Numbered from the stretch's first letter, positions 50,576 through 59,954 are shown. The stretch is DNA of 64,000 nt from an uncultured Planctomycetia bacterium (GCA_937871505.1 CALMPF010000028.1:31521-95520), one strand, 5' to 3'. Program-made: numbers and translations. The notes: generated by a model from the letters alone, not told the origin.

Positions 50576-51913
50576 CTACCCCGCCCGGAGGATCTCGGCG
50601 AACTCCCACACGTCGACGAAGCGGTTGTAAAGCGGCACCGGTGCGACGCGGATCACATCCGGCGGTCGAAAGTCGCAGATGACGCCGCGGGCCTCGAGCG
50701 CGTCGAACCGGGCGCGGGGCTCGGTGAGCACCTGGATCGAGAGCTGGCAGCCGCGCTCGCCTGGATCGGCGGGCGTGATGATCCGGCAGTCGGCCGGCAT
50801 CCGCTCGCGGAGCAGGAACTCGAGGTAGGCGGTGAGCACCAGGCTCTTCCGGCGCAGCGCCGGCATCCCGGCTTCGTCGAAAAGCGCGAGCGATGCGCGC
50901 AGCGGCGCCATCGCGAGGATCGGCGGGTTGCTGAGCTGCCAGCCGTCGGCCCCGCGCCGGGGGACGAACTCCGGCTCCAGGTGCATCCGGAAGCGCGAGT
51001 CGGGGTCGTTGCCCCACCATCCGGCGAGCCGGGGGATCGACGCGTCCGCTCCGTGGCGCTCATGCACGAAGGCGCCCGCGATGGCGCCCGGCCCGGCGTT
51101 GAGGTACTTGTACGAGCACCAGCACGCGAAGTCGACGTCCCAGTCGTGCAGCGCCAGCGGGATGTTCCCCGCCGCGTGGGCGAGGTCGAACCCGCACGTC
51201 GCGCCGACGCCGTGCGCCGCCGCGACGATGCGCTGCATGTCCAGCACCTGTCCGGTGCGGAAGTTGACGCCGCCGAGGATGACGGTGGCGAGCCGCTCGC
51301 CCTGCGCTGCGATCGTCGACTCGATGTCTTCGGTGCGCAGCGTCTGCTCGCCGTCGCGCGGCCGGAGCAGCACGAGAGCTTCGGCGCAATCGACGCCGCG
51401 AGCGGCGAGGTGCGACTTGATCGCGTAGGTGTCGGAGGGGAATGCGCCGTCCTCCATGAGGACCCGGACGCGATCGCGCTCCCCCGCTCCGACGGCACCT
51501 CCCGACCCGCTTCGCCGCGGCCGATAGAAGCTCGTCAGCAGCAGGTGCAGGTTGACCGTCAGCGAGTTCATCATCACGACCTCGCCCGGCCGCGCCCCGA
51601 CGAGCCGCGCTCCGGTCTCGCGGAAGACCTCGTGATAGGAGTACCACGGCGTCCGGCCGTGGAAGTGCGCCTCGACGGCGAGACCTGCCCAGTCGTCGAG
51701 TTCCTGCTCGACGAGCCCGCGCGCATCGCGGGGCATCAGCCCGAGGGAGTTGCCGCAGAAGTACGTCGCCGGGCGGCCGTCGCGCGTCGACGGAAGGTGA
51801 AACCGCTCCCGCATCGGCGCGAGCGCGTCGATCGCGTCCAGGTGGCGGGCGAACTCCCGCTCGACCGCGAAAGAGGCGACGTTGACCTCGTCGATCGACG
51901 ATGGGGAAGGCAT
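50576..51913 (-). CDS. kynU: Kynureninase
   Basis: KynU is a PLP enzyme that splits 3-hydroxykynurenine or kynurenine into (3-hydroxy)anthranilate and alanine. The 445-residue protein has YFCGNSLGLMP, EVVMMNSLTVNLHLLLTSFY, and GFDLAHAAGNIPLALHDWDV. The PLP Lys lies in CWCSYKYLNAGPGAIAGAFV near residue 268, followed by RLAGWWGNDPDSRFRM. The C-terminal VICDFRPPDVIRVAPVPLYN is a KynU signature. The start at 51913 follows a TACCAT box by seven bases. It completes the kynB-kmo-kynU series, all on the minus strand but separated by other genes. Dedicated tryptophan and hydroxyanthranilate dioxygenases are not in the window. Confidence 0.95.
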   Translation of the reverse strand: MPSPSSIDEVNVASFAVEREFARHLDAIDALAPMRERFHLPSTRDGRPATYFCGNSLGLMPRDARGLVEQELDDWAGLAVEAHFHGRTPWYSYHEVFRETGARLVGARPGEVVMMNSLTVNLHLLLTSFYRPRRSGSGGAVGAGERDRVRVLMEDGAFPSDTYAIKSHLAARGVDCAEALVLLRPRDGEQTLRTEDIESTIAAQGERLATVILGGVNFRTGQVLDMQRIVAAAHGVGATCGFDLAHAAGNIPLALHDWDVDFACWCSYKYLNAGPGAIAGAFVHERHGADASIPRLAGWWGNDPDSRFRMHLEPEFVPRRGADGWQLSNPPILAMAPLRASLALFDEAGMPALRRKSLVLTAYLEFLLRERMPADCRIITPADPGERGCQLSIQVLTEPRARFDALEARGVICDFRPPDVIRVAPVPLYNRFVDVWEFAEILRAG

Positions 51914-51920
51914 CGGTCGG

Positions 51921-51926
51921 ATGGTA
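51921..51926 (-). promoter_or_regulatory. Putative -10 box of kynU (leaderless)
   Basis: TACCAT on the minus strand lies seven bases before the ATG at 51913, with no ribosome site. Confidence 0.45.
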
Positions 51927-52108
51927 CCGATGGGCCTTCGTTGCGCGCGGTTGGGCGAGCTCGCGAGCGGCTGAGCGGGGTCGCGGCGCTGCTTCGACGA
52001 TCGGGCCGCGCTCCAGCGGCGACGGGGGCGGCGCCGGAAGGTCGGCGCCCTCGTCCACGCCGGCGGTCCGAGGGCTTCGAAGCAGCCACGTGCGGAAGTC
52101 ATCCAAGC

Positions 52109-53824
52109 TCAGGGCGAGCGGGAGAGCGAGTCGCTGCCTCGCCGCTCCGCGCGCCCGATCGCCCAGCGAAGCTCGGGCATCCGCAGTCCGAGCGCCGCCC
52201 CGGAGTAGACGGCGATGCCCGCGATCACCGCAATCGCCAGCAGGAGCACCTCGGATCCCCACGACCGCGCCCCGTCACGGCCGCCGCCGATGCCATCGAC
52301 GACGAGCCAGACCGCGAGGCACATCAGCGCCGTTGCGAGCGCCGATCGCGCCCAGCTCCGGCGGACTTCGGTCTCGACGATCGCACCGGCGCCGGAGATG
52401 GCGTCGGTCGTGACCTTTCGACCCAGCAGGCGCAGGAGGATCGACGCCTGGAGGATCGCGCAGATCGCCGTCGACCACGCGAGCCCCGCCTCGCGCAGCG
52501 GCGTCCAGATCAGGACGACGTTGAGCGCGAAGTTGAGCCCCACCATCCAGATCGAGAGCCGCACCGGCGTTCGGCTGTCGCCGAGGGCGAAGAAGCCGCG
52601 CGTGAGCGTGTGCGTCATCGAGTAGGCCCAGACCGCGGGCGCGTATCCGGCGAGGATGAAGGCCGTCCGTCTCGTGTCCTCCGCGGTGAAGTCGCCGCCC
52701 TGGAGGATCGTCGCCGTCAGCGGCGTCGCCACGAGCAGGAGCCCGGCGCTCGCAGGCAGGCCGATGAAGATCACCAACCGGAGCCCGTGCCGGACTGTCG
52801 CGACGAACGCCGCCGGGTCGTTCGCCTGCCGCGCAAGCAGCGGGAAGATCGCGGTTGCGACCGCGATCCCGAAGACGCCGAGCGGAAACTCGTAGAGCCG
52901 CTGCGCGTACCCCAGCGCCGCCAGCGCGCCGGATGCGAGCGGATAGTCGACGCCGAAGATCGTCGGACCGACGCTGCTCGGCCAGCTCGCGATCAGCCCG
53001 TCGACGAAGGTGTTCACCTGGAGGACGCCGAGACCGAGGATCATCGGTCCCGCCTTCGCGAGCATCTCGCGGAATGCGCTTCGCGGCGCGTCGAGGGCTC
53101 CGCCCCGGCGCCAGAGCTCGCTCCACGCCTGCCACCACGAGGGACCGGAGGCGTGAGCGCTCTGGTTCCGCAGCGCAAGGAGCGACCACGCCACCTGGAG
53201 CGCCCCCGCGACGACGATCGATGCAGCCACGATCGCCGCGCGCCCCGCGAGACGGGCCGGATCGCCCGAGTCACCCGCCGGCAGGAGACCGTCGGCGACG
53301 ATCCACCCGGAGCCGAGAGCCGCCACGACGATCGCCCCGTTGAGCAGGATCGGCGCCGCCGCCGTCGGCGCGAAGCGCCCGTGCACCTGGAGCATGGCCC
53401 CGAGGATCGCCACCAGACAGACCAGCGGCATGTAGGGCAGGGTGATCATCATCAGGCGCAGCGTCAGATGGTCGTGTCCGAGCCGCGCCGAGAGCACCCA
53501 GAGGACGCCCTCGCCAAGGAGCGCCAACCCCGCGAGTGCGACGACGAGCCCCGCGACCACGGCCGCCGCGAAGCGCCGCGCGGCCTTGGGGTCATCGCGA
53601 TCGAGCCGGGCGTAGATCGGAAGAAACGCCGCCGAGAGAGCCCCCTCGCCGAAGAGCCGCCGAAAGAGGTTCGGCAGCATGAAGGCGAAGGCGAAGGCGT
53701 CCATCACCGGTCCGATCCCGAAGACGCGGCTGAGCACGGCGTCGCGCGCCAGTCCGGTCACCCGGCTGAGCAGGGTGAGCGTGGAGACGGTGCGGGCGTC
53801 GCGCTGGAGGCGGTTTGCGGACAT
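52109..53824 (-). CDS. murJ: Lipid II flippase MurJ (MviN)
   Basis: MurJ flips lipid II across the inner membrane for peptidoglycan synthesis. The 571-residue protein has the 14 membrane segments of the MOP superfamily and the family's motifs. These are LTLLSRVTGLARDAVLSRVFG near the N-terminus, DAFAFAFMLPNLFRRLFGEGA, GALSAAFLPIY, ALGYAQRLYEFPLGVFGIAVATA, LTRGFFALGDSRTPVR and LNFALNVVLIW. The start at 53824 gives MSANRLQRDARTVSTL. Its presence fits the view that planctomycetes have peptidoglycan. It lies 195 bp upstream of kynU on the same strand, with no functional link. Confidence 0.94.
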   Translation of the reverse strand: MSANRLQRDARTVSTLTLLSRVTGLARDAVLSRVFGIGPVMDAFAFAFMLPNLFRRLFGEGALSAAFLPIYARLDRDDPKAARRFAAAVVAGLVVALAGLALLGEGVLWVLSARLGHDHLTLRLMMITLPYMPLVCLVAILGAMLQVHGRFAPTAAAPILLNGAIVVAALGSGWIVADGLLPAGDSGDPARLAGRAAIVAASIVVAGALQVAWSLLALRNQSAHASGPSWWQAWSELWRRGGALDAPRSAFREMLAKAGPMILGLGVLQVNTFVDGLIASWPSSVGPTIFGVDYPLASGALAALGYAQRLYEFPLGVFGIAVATAIFPLLARQANDPAAFVATVRHGLRLVIFIGLPASAGLLLVATPLTATILQGGDFTAEDTRRTAFILAGYAPAVWAYSMTHTLTRGFFALGDSRTPVRLSIWMVGLNFALNVVLIWTPLREAGLAWSTAICAILQASILLRLLGRKVTTDAISGAGAIVETEVRRSWARSALATALMCLAVWLVVDGIGGGRDGARSWGSEVLLLAIAVIAGIAVYSGAALGLRMPELRWAIGRAERRGSDSLSRSP

Positions 53825-54127
53825 CGAACTCAAGGCGGCGCACACGCTCGCGACGGCCCGCCGCCTGCGACCACGCGCCGGAAGCAGATATCGGCTCGCG
53901 GAGCGGGCTCAGGCGATCGGCTTCTTCCCCGGGGAAGCGGAGACCCGTCCCTTCGGCGGCGAGCAGGGCCGTCGCGCACGAGTCTCCTGCCACCGAGCCC
54001 GCGTCGGACGGTATGTTCGCCGTCGCCGGACTCCGGAGATCCGACCCACCAGTTCGAGCATGGGCCGCGCGCCCGTGTCGAGGTTCACTCGGGCCGCGCT
54101 GCCGAAGCCGAGAAGAGGACACCCTTC
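53825..54127. other. Divergent intergenic region, murJ / MFS
   Basis: About 300 bp lie between divergent starts. A TATGTT string occurs near 54012. No gene or repeat was recognised. Confidence 0.45.
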
Positions 54128-55783
54128 GTGAGCACAGTCGTCACCCCCACCCTCCAGGCCGAGGCCGAGACGCGCGATCCGTGGCTGCCGATGATCGTCA
54201 TCGCCATGGGCCAGGCGCTCATGTCGTTCAACGTCGCGGCGATTCCCGTCTCGATGAGCGGCATGGTCGAGCACTTCCGGACGCAGCCGACGACGGTCGG
54301 CACGGCGATCGTGATGTACTCGCTCGCGGTCTCCGGCTTCGTCATGCTCGGTGCGAAGCTCGGCCAGCGCTTCGGCGCCCGGACCGTCTTCCAGGTCTCC
54401 GTCGGCGTCTTCCTGCTGGCGATGATCCTGATGATCTCGACCAGCCAGGTCGGGATCATGCTCGCCGCCCAGGGGATCGCGGGCCTCGCGGCCTCAGCGC
54501 TGGTGCCGACCCTGGTCGCGCTGATCGCCCACCACTTCCGCGGCCGCCAGCAGGCGGAGGCGGTCGGATGGCTGGGCTCGGCGAGGGCGATCGCAGGCGT
54601 CCTGGCGTTCGTGATCGTCGGCTATGTCGCATCGATCGACTGGCGCCTCGCCTTCGCGCTGCTGATCCTGCATGCTGCGGCGATCCTCGCGCTGAGCTTC
54701 CGGCTCAAGCCGACCGTCGGCGATCCCACGGTGCGGATCGACGGCGGCGGCGTGGTCCTTGCCGCGCTCGGCGTCATTCTCGTCAGCTTCGGGTTCAACA
54801 ACCTTCGCGGCTGGGGTCTCTTCCTCGCCCGACCCTCGGCGCCTTTCGACCTGTTCGGCGTCTCGCCGGCGCCGGCGATGATCCTCGTGGGGATCATGGG
54901 ACTCATGGCGTTCTTCGTCTGGTCCCACCGGCGCGTCGCTGCCGGAAGGACGCCGCTTCTGGCGCTCCAGGTGGTCAACTCGCCGCGCGAGTGGGCGACG
55001 GTGATCGCGCTCTTTCTCATCGTGGGGACCGAGGCGTCGATCAACTTCGCGGTGCCGCTCTACATCCAGATCGTGCAGGGCCGATCGAGCGCCGCGACGT
55101 CGGTGGCGATGATGCCCTTCATGCTGACGGTCTTCTTCACGGCGATCCTCGTCGTGCGGCTCTACCGGCGCTTCACGCCGCGGCAGATCGCCTTCGGGGC
55201 CTTCGTGCTGGTCTTCCTCGGGACCCTCTGGCTCGCCTTCGTCGCGAGCAACGACTGGGCCGTTCCCGCGGTGATCGCCGGTCTGGTCACCGTCGGCATC
55301 GGGCAGGGCGCCCTGGTCACGCTGCTCTTCAACGTGCTCGTCACCGCGGCGCCGAAGGAGCTCGCCGGCGACGTCGGCTCGCTGCGCGGCGTCACTCAGA
55401 ACCTCGCCGCCGCGGTCGGGACCGCCGTGATGGGAACGCTGCTCGTCGGCGTCCTCAGCGTCGGCGTCCTGCGCTACGTCTCCGACAACCCGGTGATCAC
55501 CGCGGAACTGCGGGCGCAGGTCGATCTGGACAACATCAACTTCGTCTCGACGGAGAACCTCCGCGCCAGGTTCGAGACGCTCAACGCGACCCCGGACGAG
55601 ATCGATGAAGCCGTGCGGATCAACGCCGAGAACCGTCTTCGGGCGCTGCGGATCGGCTTCCTCTTCCTCTCGGGGATCGCACTCTTCGCGATGGTTCCCT
55701 GCGCCTGGTTGCCCAACTACCGTCCGGGCGAGATCCCCGACCCCGACGACGAGGCGCAGGAGCACGATCGCCCCCAGCGCTGA
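54128..55783 (+). CDS. MFS transporter, DHA2-like
   Basis: This membrane transporter of about 551 residues has 14 hydrophobic segments and probably exports a small molecule with proton exchange. The MFS loop between segments 2 and 3 is visible as GAKLGQRFGARTVFQVSVGV. Motif C-like FVIVGYVASIDWRLAFALLI corresponds to the GP.LGG..DWRWIF segment of DHA2 drug exporters, though the usual GPxxGG is replaced by IVGYVA. A soluble tail of about 60 residues (NINFVSTENLRARFETLNAT and on) precedes a last membrane segment, an unusual feature. The GTG at 54128 follows a GAGGA site. An open frame runs far upstream, antisense to murJ and kynU, but shows no transporter similarity there. Confidence 0.86.
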   Translation: MSTVVTPTLQAEAETRDPWLPMIVIAMGQALMSFNVAAIPVSMSGMVEHFRTQPTTVGTAIVMYSLAVSGFVMLGAKLGQRFGARTVFQVSVGVFLLAMILMISTSQVGIMLAAQGIAGLAASALVPTLVALIAHHFRGRQQAEAVGWLGSARAIAGVLAFVIVGYVASIDWRLAFALLILHAAAILALSFRLKPTVGDPTVRIDGGGVVLAALGVILVSFGFNNLRGWGLFLARPSAPFDLFGVSPAPAMILVGIMGLMAFFVWSHRRVAAGRTPLLALQVVNSPREWATVIALFLIVGTEASINFAVPLYIQIVQGRSSAATSVAMMPFMLTVFFTAILVVRLYRRFTPRQIAFGAFVLVFLGTLWLAFVASNDWAVPAVIAGLVTVGIGQGALVTLLFNVLVTAAPKELAGDVGSLRGVTQNLAAAVGTAVMGTLLVGVLSVGVLRYVSDNPVITAELRAQVDLDNINFVSTENLRARFETLNATPDEIDEAVRINAENRLRALRIGFLFLSGIALFAMVPCAWLPNYRPGEIPDPDDEAQEHDRPQR

Positions 55784-55867
55784 GGTCGGCGAGGCGGTCC
55801 GGCGGCGCGGCCGTTCCTGGCCGCGGGGAGCGACGCGCTGAGCGGCCCGGACCTCGCAGACCGAAGT

Positions 55868-55889
55868 CGCCCGTCAACGCTGACGGGCG
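55868..55889 (+). terminator. Hairpin after the MFS gene
   Basis: CGCCCGTCA and its complement form a 9-bp stem with an ACGC loop, 85 bases past the stop codon. There is no T-run. Confidence 0.4.
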
Positions 55890-56239
55890 GTCAACGGTGA
55901 GAGCACTCCCCGATCGACAGGTGGACGATGCCGGGGAATCTCGGCGCAGCGGGAGTGTCTCGACGAAGGGTCCCGGTTCGCGCGCCTCGCCCGTCGCGGC
56001 CTGAGTTTCCCGGTGGTCATTGACACCGCCGCCGCCGGAACGCGACGTGGACAGGCACCCCGTCCCGGCGCAGGGGGCGCGAGTTCTCGACCCCGGTCGG
56101 AGGAGCACGGAGGGAGGGGTGAATCGGAGTTGCAGGGCTTCCTGCCATCCGAGAGACCGACCGCTCCGTATCGTCTTCAGGTCCAGACCGACTTGGCCCC
56201 CTCGCTTCTGGTCTGCCGCCCCGCTGCAAGGACACCTTC
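55890..56239. other. Intergenic region upstream of the Trp-rich protein
   Basis: About 350 bp without a supported gene. Short frames exist but carry no recognisable features. Confidence 0.45.
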
Positions 56240-56253
56240 AAGGAGGGTCGACA

Positions 56254-58287
56254 ATGGCACGAGCCAGTTCCCGCACGCGACTCTTCGCCCGCCTCGGTCG
56301 CACCGCCGTCGCGACCCTCTCGCTGGCGGGCACGACGCCGAGCGCACTCGCCGGAGCATCCGCCGCGGCACCGCTGTCCGCAGCGGTCGGCACTCCGCTC
56401 GCGCAGGCGAGTCGGCCCGGTGCACCGGCCGCGCGTTCGCCTTCGGCGCCGGCTGCGCGGCCGAGCGCGCCCCCCGCGGCGCGGCCCGCTGCGCCCGCAC
56501 CGCGACCGAGCGCGCCCCCTGCGGCGGCCCGGCCGTCGACACCCGCTCCGGCACCTCCTGCGGCACGCCCCGCGGCGCCGCGCCCCGCTGCGCCGCCCGC
56601 GACCGCACGGCCTTCGGCGCCTGCACCCGCACCCCCGGCCGCGCGACCTGCGGCACCCCCGGCCGCGCGGCCTGCTGCGCCCCCGGCCGCTCGGCCTGCT
56701 GCGCCCCCGGCCGCTCGGCCTGCGGCGCCTGCCCCGCGCCCCGCGGCGCCGCCTGCCGCCGCGCGTCCGTCAGCGCCCGCACCTCAACCGGCACCTCCGA
56801 CCGCTCGCCCCTCCGCGCCCTCACGCGCGGTTCCCCCGACACCGCCGGCGCCTTCGACCGCGCGTCCGACGGCTCCCGGTGCTGCCGCGCGCACTCCGCC
56901 GGCCACGTCGCCGCCCCCGCGTCCGACATCCCCCGTGGTCGCCCCGCAGTCGCGCACCAACTCGTCAACGGATCCTGCCGCCCGGCCGTCCCAGCGGACG
57001 CGGGACGGCTCAGCCGCTCCGATCACCCGCGAGCGCGACATCGTTCGCGGCGGCGTGCCGATGTCGCGCGCTGCGGAACTCCCCACCCCGATCGCCCGCG
57101 ACACCTGGCAGCAGGCGCTTCGTGACAACCCCCGGACGCCGGCGCAAAGCACCGCGCTCGGCGCCAAGCCCGGCGCCGCGCAGACTGGCGGCGCGGTCGA
57201 CTCGATCGCGACGATCCCGGCGCGCGACCCGTGGCGCGACGAGGCCCGCCGCAGCGCCGACCGCTCGATCGCCAACGGGCTCTATCCGAGCCCGGAGGTC
57301 GCACCGCGCGTGCCCGGCACCGGCGCCGGAGCCCGCGTCGTCGGCAGTGATGTCGCCGTCGGCGGCGTCGTCTACGACGGCGCGTACTACAAGCCCGCCT
57401 GCTCCAGCTCGAGCAGCTTCAGCTTCTCGCTGTTCCTCGGCGGCGGCTGGGGCGGCGCGTTCGGCTTCTCCTACAGCTCCGGATGGTGCGGAAGCGGCTG
57501 GTCCGTCGGCATCGGGAGCGGATGGGGAGGCTGGTGCGGCTGGTCGGCGCCGGCCTACGCATGGGCGCCGTGCGGCGGCTGGGCCCCCGCGTGGGGATGG
57601 TGGCCCGGCCGGTGGTGCGCCTGGTCGGCGCCGTGCGTCTCTCCGTGGTGGCGCCCGGTGACGTGGTGGGACCCGTGGTGCGCCCCGGTGGCGTGGCCGG
57701 TCTGGACGCAGCCCTCGTGGGCGCTCTGCTTCGGACTTCCGGCGTACACGACGACCTACGTCTACGCGGTCGAGACGTTTCAGCCCCCGCCGCCGCCCGT
57801 CGTCGAGCTCCAGTCCCCCGCCGTGGTCCTCTCGCCCGATCAGGCATGGGGCCTGCTCGCGGCCGGCTACGACCAGCAGGCGATGTCCGACTTCTTCGCG
57901 CTCAGCGGCGCCCAGCCGGGAAACCCCGGACACCAGGTCGGCTACGCGCTCGCGCAGGCGTTTCTCGCACTGGACGAGTCCGCCGTGATCGCCCTGCGCG
58001 GGGCGATGCGCGAGCGCGCGGAGGCGCTCCTGCTCGTCCCGACCGACGAGACGCTGCGGCGCCGCCTCTGGCTCCTCGCCGATCGGCTGCGCGACCGCGC
58101 CCGGACGCTTGACGGCACGCCCGCTCAGCGCGACACGCTCTTCCTGCTCGCGTCGGTGCAGGCGATCCTCTACGACAACGCGAACGCGTACTTCTCGGTC
58201 AGCCGCGCGATCGAACTCGGCGATCGGGATCAGTCGGCGATCAACCTCAAGTCGATGCTTCAGGCGCGGCTGGAACAGAGCTTCTGA
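56254..58287 (+). CDS. Exported Pro/Ala-rich and Trp/Cys/Gly-rich protein
   Basis: This 677-residue protein matches no family I know. A signal peptide leads (RLGRTAVATLSLAGTTPSAL then AGASAAA). Residues about 45-290 are almost only Pro, Ala, Arg and Ser in PAARPAAP-like repeats, likely an extended spacer through the cell wall. Residues about 380-505 hold a Ser-rich patch, Gly-rich turns and a striking series of Trp and Cys (for example GWWPGRWCAWSAPC, VSPWWRPVTWWDPWCAP). Then comes a PPPPPVVELQSP linker. The last 150 residues look helical and TPR-like (QAWGLLAAGYDQQAMSDFFA, GYALAQAFLALDE). AAGGAGG eight bases upstream fixes the start at 56254. The gene is followed by a 16-bp hairpin, so it is a single-gene unit with strong expression signals. 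Confidence 0.75.
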   Translation: MARASSRTRLFARLGRTAVATLSLAGTTPSALAGASAAAPLSAAVGTPLAQASRPGAPAARSPSAPAARPSAPPAARPAAPAPRPSAPPAAARPSTPAPAPPAARPAAPRPAAPPATARPSAPAPAPPAARPAAPPAARPAAPPAARPAAPPAARPAAPAPRPAAPPAAARPSAPAPQPAPPTARPSAPSRAVPPTPPAPSTARPTAPGAAARTPPATSPPPRPTSPVVAPQSRTNSSTDPAARPSQRTRDGSAAPITRERDIVRGGVPMSRAAELPTPIARDTWQQALRDNPRTPAQSTALGAKPGAAQTGGAVDSIATIPARDPWRDEARRSADRSIANGLYPSPEVAPRVPGTGAGARVVGSDVAVGGVVYDGAYYKPACSSSSSFSFSLFLGGGWGGAFGFSYSSGWCGSGWSVGIGSGWGGWCGWSAPAYAWAPCGGWAPAWGWWPGRWCAWSAPCVSPWWRPVTWWDPWCAPVAWPVWTQPSWALCFGLPAYTTTYVYAVETFQPPPPPVVELQSPAVVLSPDQAWGLLAAGYDQQAMSDFFALSGAQPGNPGHQVGYALAQAFLALDESAVIALRGAMRERAEALLLVPTDETLRRRLWLLADRLRDRARTLDGTPAQRDTLFLLASVQAILYDNANAYFSVSRAIELGDRDQSAINLKSMLQARLEQSF

Positions 58288-58369
58288 TCTGGCTTCTGGA
58301 TCGGCACGAACTGATCCGCCCGAATCGGGGCGTCACCGCGTCCGAGCCCGCACGCCGCGACCCCCCGAT

Positions 58370-58410
58370 GAAGACGCCCACCCGCGCCTCCGCTGCGGGT
58401 GGGCGTCTTC
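58370..58410 (+). terminator. Strong hairpin after the Trp-rich protein gene
   Basis: GAAGACGCCCACCCGC and its exact complement form a 16-bp stem with a 9-nt loop, 82 bases past the stop codon, followed by GTTGGGG. Confidence 0.65.
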
Positions 58411-58692
58411 GTTGGGGGATGCGCCTCGCGGGGAGCATGGAACCGGCCAGCACGTCCGTGATCAACACCGACGGCCCCGCCTCGATCGCGGCGGTGTCGA
58501 TTCGCGTCATGTGCGGGCAGAGGCCCGGGAACCCCTTCGCGGCAGGCCGCGCATCGCTCGGATCACCGCGGAGCTCTGCGGCAATCGCGGAATGTCCTGA
58601 AAGACGGCGGCCTCTCGCGCAGAGACGGGCTTCCGGCCGGAGGCGCCATGCACGGCCCCGGCCCTCCCGTCCGCATTCCCCGAGCCTCTCCC

Positions 58693-59388
58693 ATGCGCAC
58701 CAACACCCTCCTCGCACCGTCGATCTCGTCCGCCCTCATCCTCGCCGTCGTCGTCTCCACGGGCGCCGGCGCGGGAGTCCCCACCGTCATCGGACAACCC
58801 ATCACCATGGAGCTCGGGAGCGCGAACGGCAGCCCGTTCGGACCGGGGTACGCGGTCAACAACTTTCCCGGCGGAGCGCCCGCAATCGTCGGCCCGGAGC
58901 TGATCGCCGCCGACGCGATCGAGTTTCCGTCGTTCGGCCCGATCCCCGTCCAGACCGACATCGCGGACGCGACGATCTCCCAGCAATTCGGCAGCAGCAT
59001 CAGCTTCTCGTCGTCCTTCGAATTCACCGGCTTCGTCTTCAGATTCGAGAACCTCCCCGATCGCGCGATCGTCGTGACCGGAGCGCGCGTGCTCGATCAG
59101 TCGGAGATCACGCCGCCGGTCGACACGGTCCACGTGCTCGGAAACTCGCTTGCGATCGACTTCTACGGCCGGCTCCTCTTCGACGGGGCGACGCTCACCG
59201 TCGGCTACACCTACACGGTCGTTGAGCTGACGCCCGGAGACCTCAACGGCGACGGCATCGTCGACGGCGCCGACCTCGGCCTGCTGCTCTCGGCGTGGGG
59301 ATCGGAGAACTTCGCTGCCGACCTCAACGGCGACGGAGTCGTCGACGGCGCCGACCTCGGCCTGCTGCTCGCCGCGTGGGGCGGCTGA
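58693..59388 (+). CDS. Secreted protein with dockerin-like tail
   Basis: This 231-residue exported protein begins with a signal peptide (MRTNTLLAP, a hydrophobic run, TGAGAG) and has a beta-rich middle of about 130 residues without a recognised family. It ends in two calcium-loop repeats, DLNGDGIVDGADLGLLL and DLNGDGVVDGADLGLLL, each followed by xAWG. This is the same tail as on the hydrolase at 34615 and the LamG protein at 48065. The middle contains IEFPSFGPIPVQTDIADATI and FVFRFENLPDRAIVVTGARV, perhaps a carbohydrate-binding-like beta sandwich. An ATG 45 bp upstream is possible, but the chosen one fits the signal peptide. Confidence 0.78.
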   Translation: MRTNTLLAPSISSALILAVVVSTGAGAGVPTVIGQPITMELGSANGSPFGPGYAVNNFPGGAPAIVGPELIAADAIEFPSFGPIPVQTDIADATISQQFGSSISFSSSFEFTGFVFRFENLPDRAIVVTGARVLDQSEITPPVDTVHVLGNSLAIDFYGRLLFDGATLTVGYTYTVVELTPGDLNGDGIVDGADLGLLLSAWGSENFAADLNGDGVVDGADLGLLLAAWGG

Positions 59389-59468
59389 CCCGAGCGTCCG
59401 CGCGGCTTGCAGCCTTCGGCAAAGGCGCCTCGCCGAGCGAGGGCGAGCCCGCACACCCGCCCCGAGGA

Positions 59469-59954
59469 TCAGCCGCGCCGCGCCGCCTCGATCGCGGCAA
59501 TGTCGATCCGCGACATCGTCATCATCGCATCGAAGGCGCGCTTGGCGGCCGCGCGGTCCGGATCGTTGATCGCCTCGGTCAGCGCCATCGGCGTGATCTG
59601 CCAGGAGATCCCCCACCTGTCCTTGCACCAGCCGCAGGCGCTCTCCTGCCCTCCGTTGCCGACGATCGCGTTCCAGTAGCGATCGGTCTCCGCCTGGTCG
59701 ACGGTCGCGACCTGGAACGAGAACGCCTCGCTGTGCCTGAAGGCTGGACCCCCGTTGAGACCCATGCAGGGAACCCCGAGCACCGTGAACTCGACGACGA
59801 GGACATCGCCCGACGCTCCGGAGGGGAAGTCGCCCGGGGCCCGGTGAACGGCGGTGACCGCCGAGTCGGGGAAGAGGGCGGCGTAGAAGCGCGCAGCTTC
59901 CTCGGCGTCTCGGTCAAACCACAGGCAGATCGTGTTCTTGGCTCGGTTGGTCAC
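59469..59954 (-). CDS. VOC-family protein (PhnB/YdcJ-like glyoxalase fold)
   Basis: This 161-residue protein belongs to the vicinal-oxygen-chelate superfamily, in the PhnB-type branch often named 3-demethylubiquinone-9 3-methyltransferase domain. The typical order is visible: ICLWFDRDAEEAARFYAALF, then PGDFPSGASGDVLVVEFTVL, GVPCMGLNGGPAFRHSEAFS, and CGWCKDRWGISWQITP. The last motif, with WG.SWQ..P, is diagnostic. Its biochemical role is unknown. The start is a GTG at 59954, supported by AAGGAG ten bases upstream. An inverted-repeat element begins 45 bases upstream of it. Confidence 0.87.
   Translation of the reverse strand: MTNRAKNTICLWFDRDAEEAARFYAALFPDSAVTAVHRAPGDFPSGASGDVLVVEFTVLGVPCMGLNGGPAFRHSEAFSFQVATVDQAETDRYWNAIVGNGGQESACGWCKDRWGISWQITPMALTEAINDPDRAAAKRAFDAMMTMSRIDIAAIEAARRG

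Noticed and set aside
50504..54127. Uninterrupted rightward open frame of over 1,200 codons opposite kynU and murJ, running into the MFS gene
   Set aside because: High G+C makes stop codons rare in the antisense frame. The translation is rich in Arg, Asp and Pro, with no domains, while kynU and murJ are certain on the other strand.
58476..58512. Echo of the C-terminus of the VOC protein (MTRIDTAAIEA on the minus strand)
   Set aside because: About 25 bases resemble the end of the gene at 59469, but no more of the gene is present. It could be chance or a tiny remnant.
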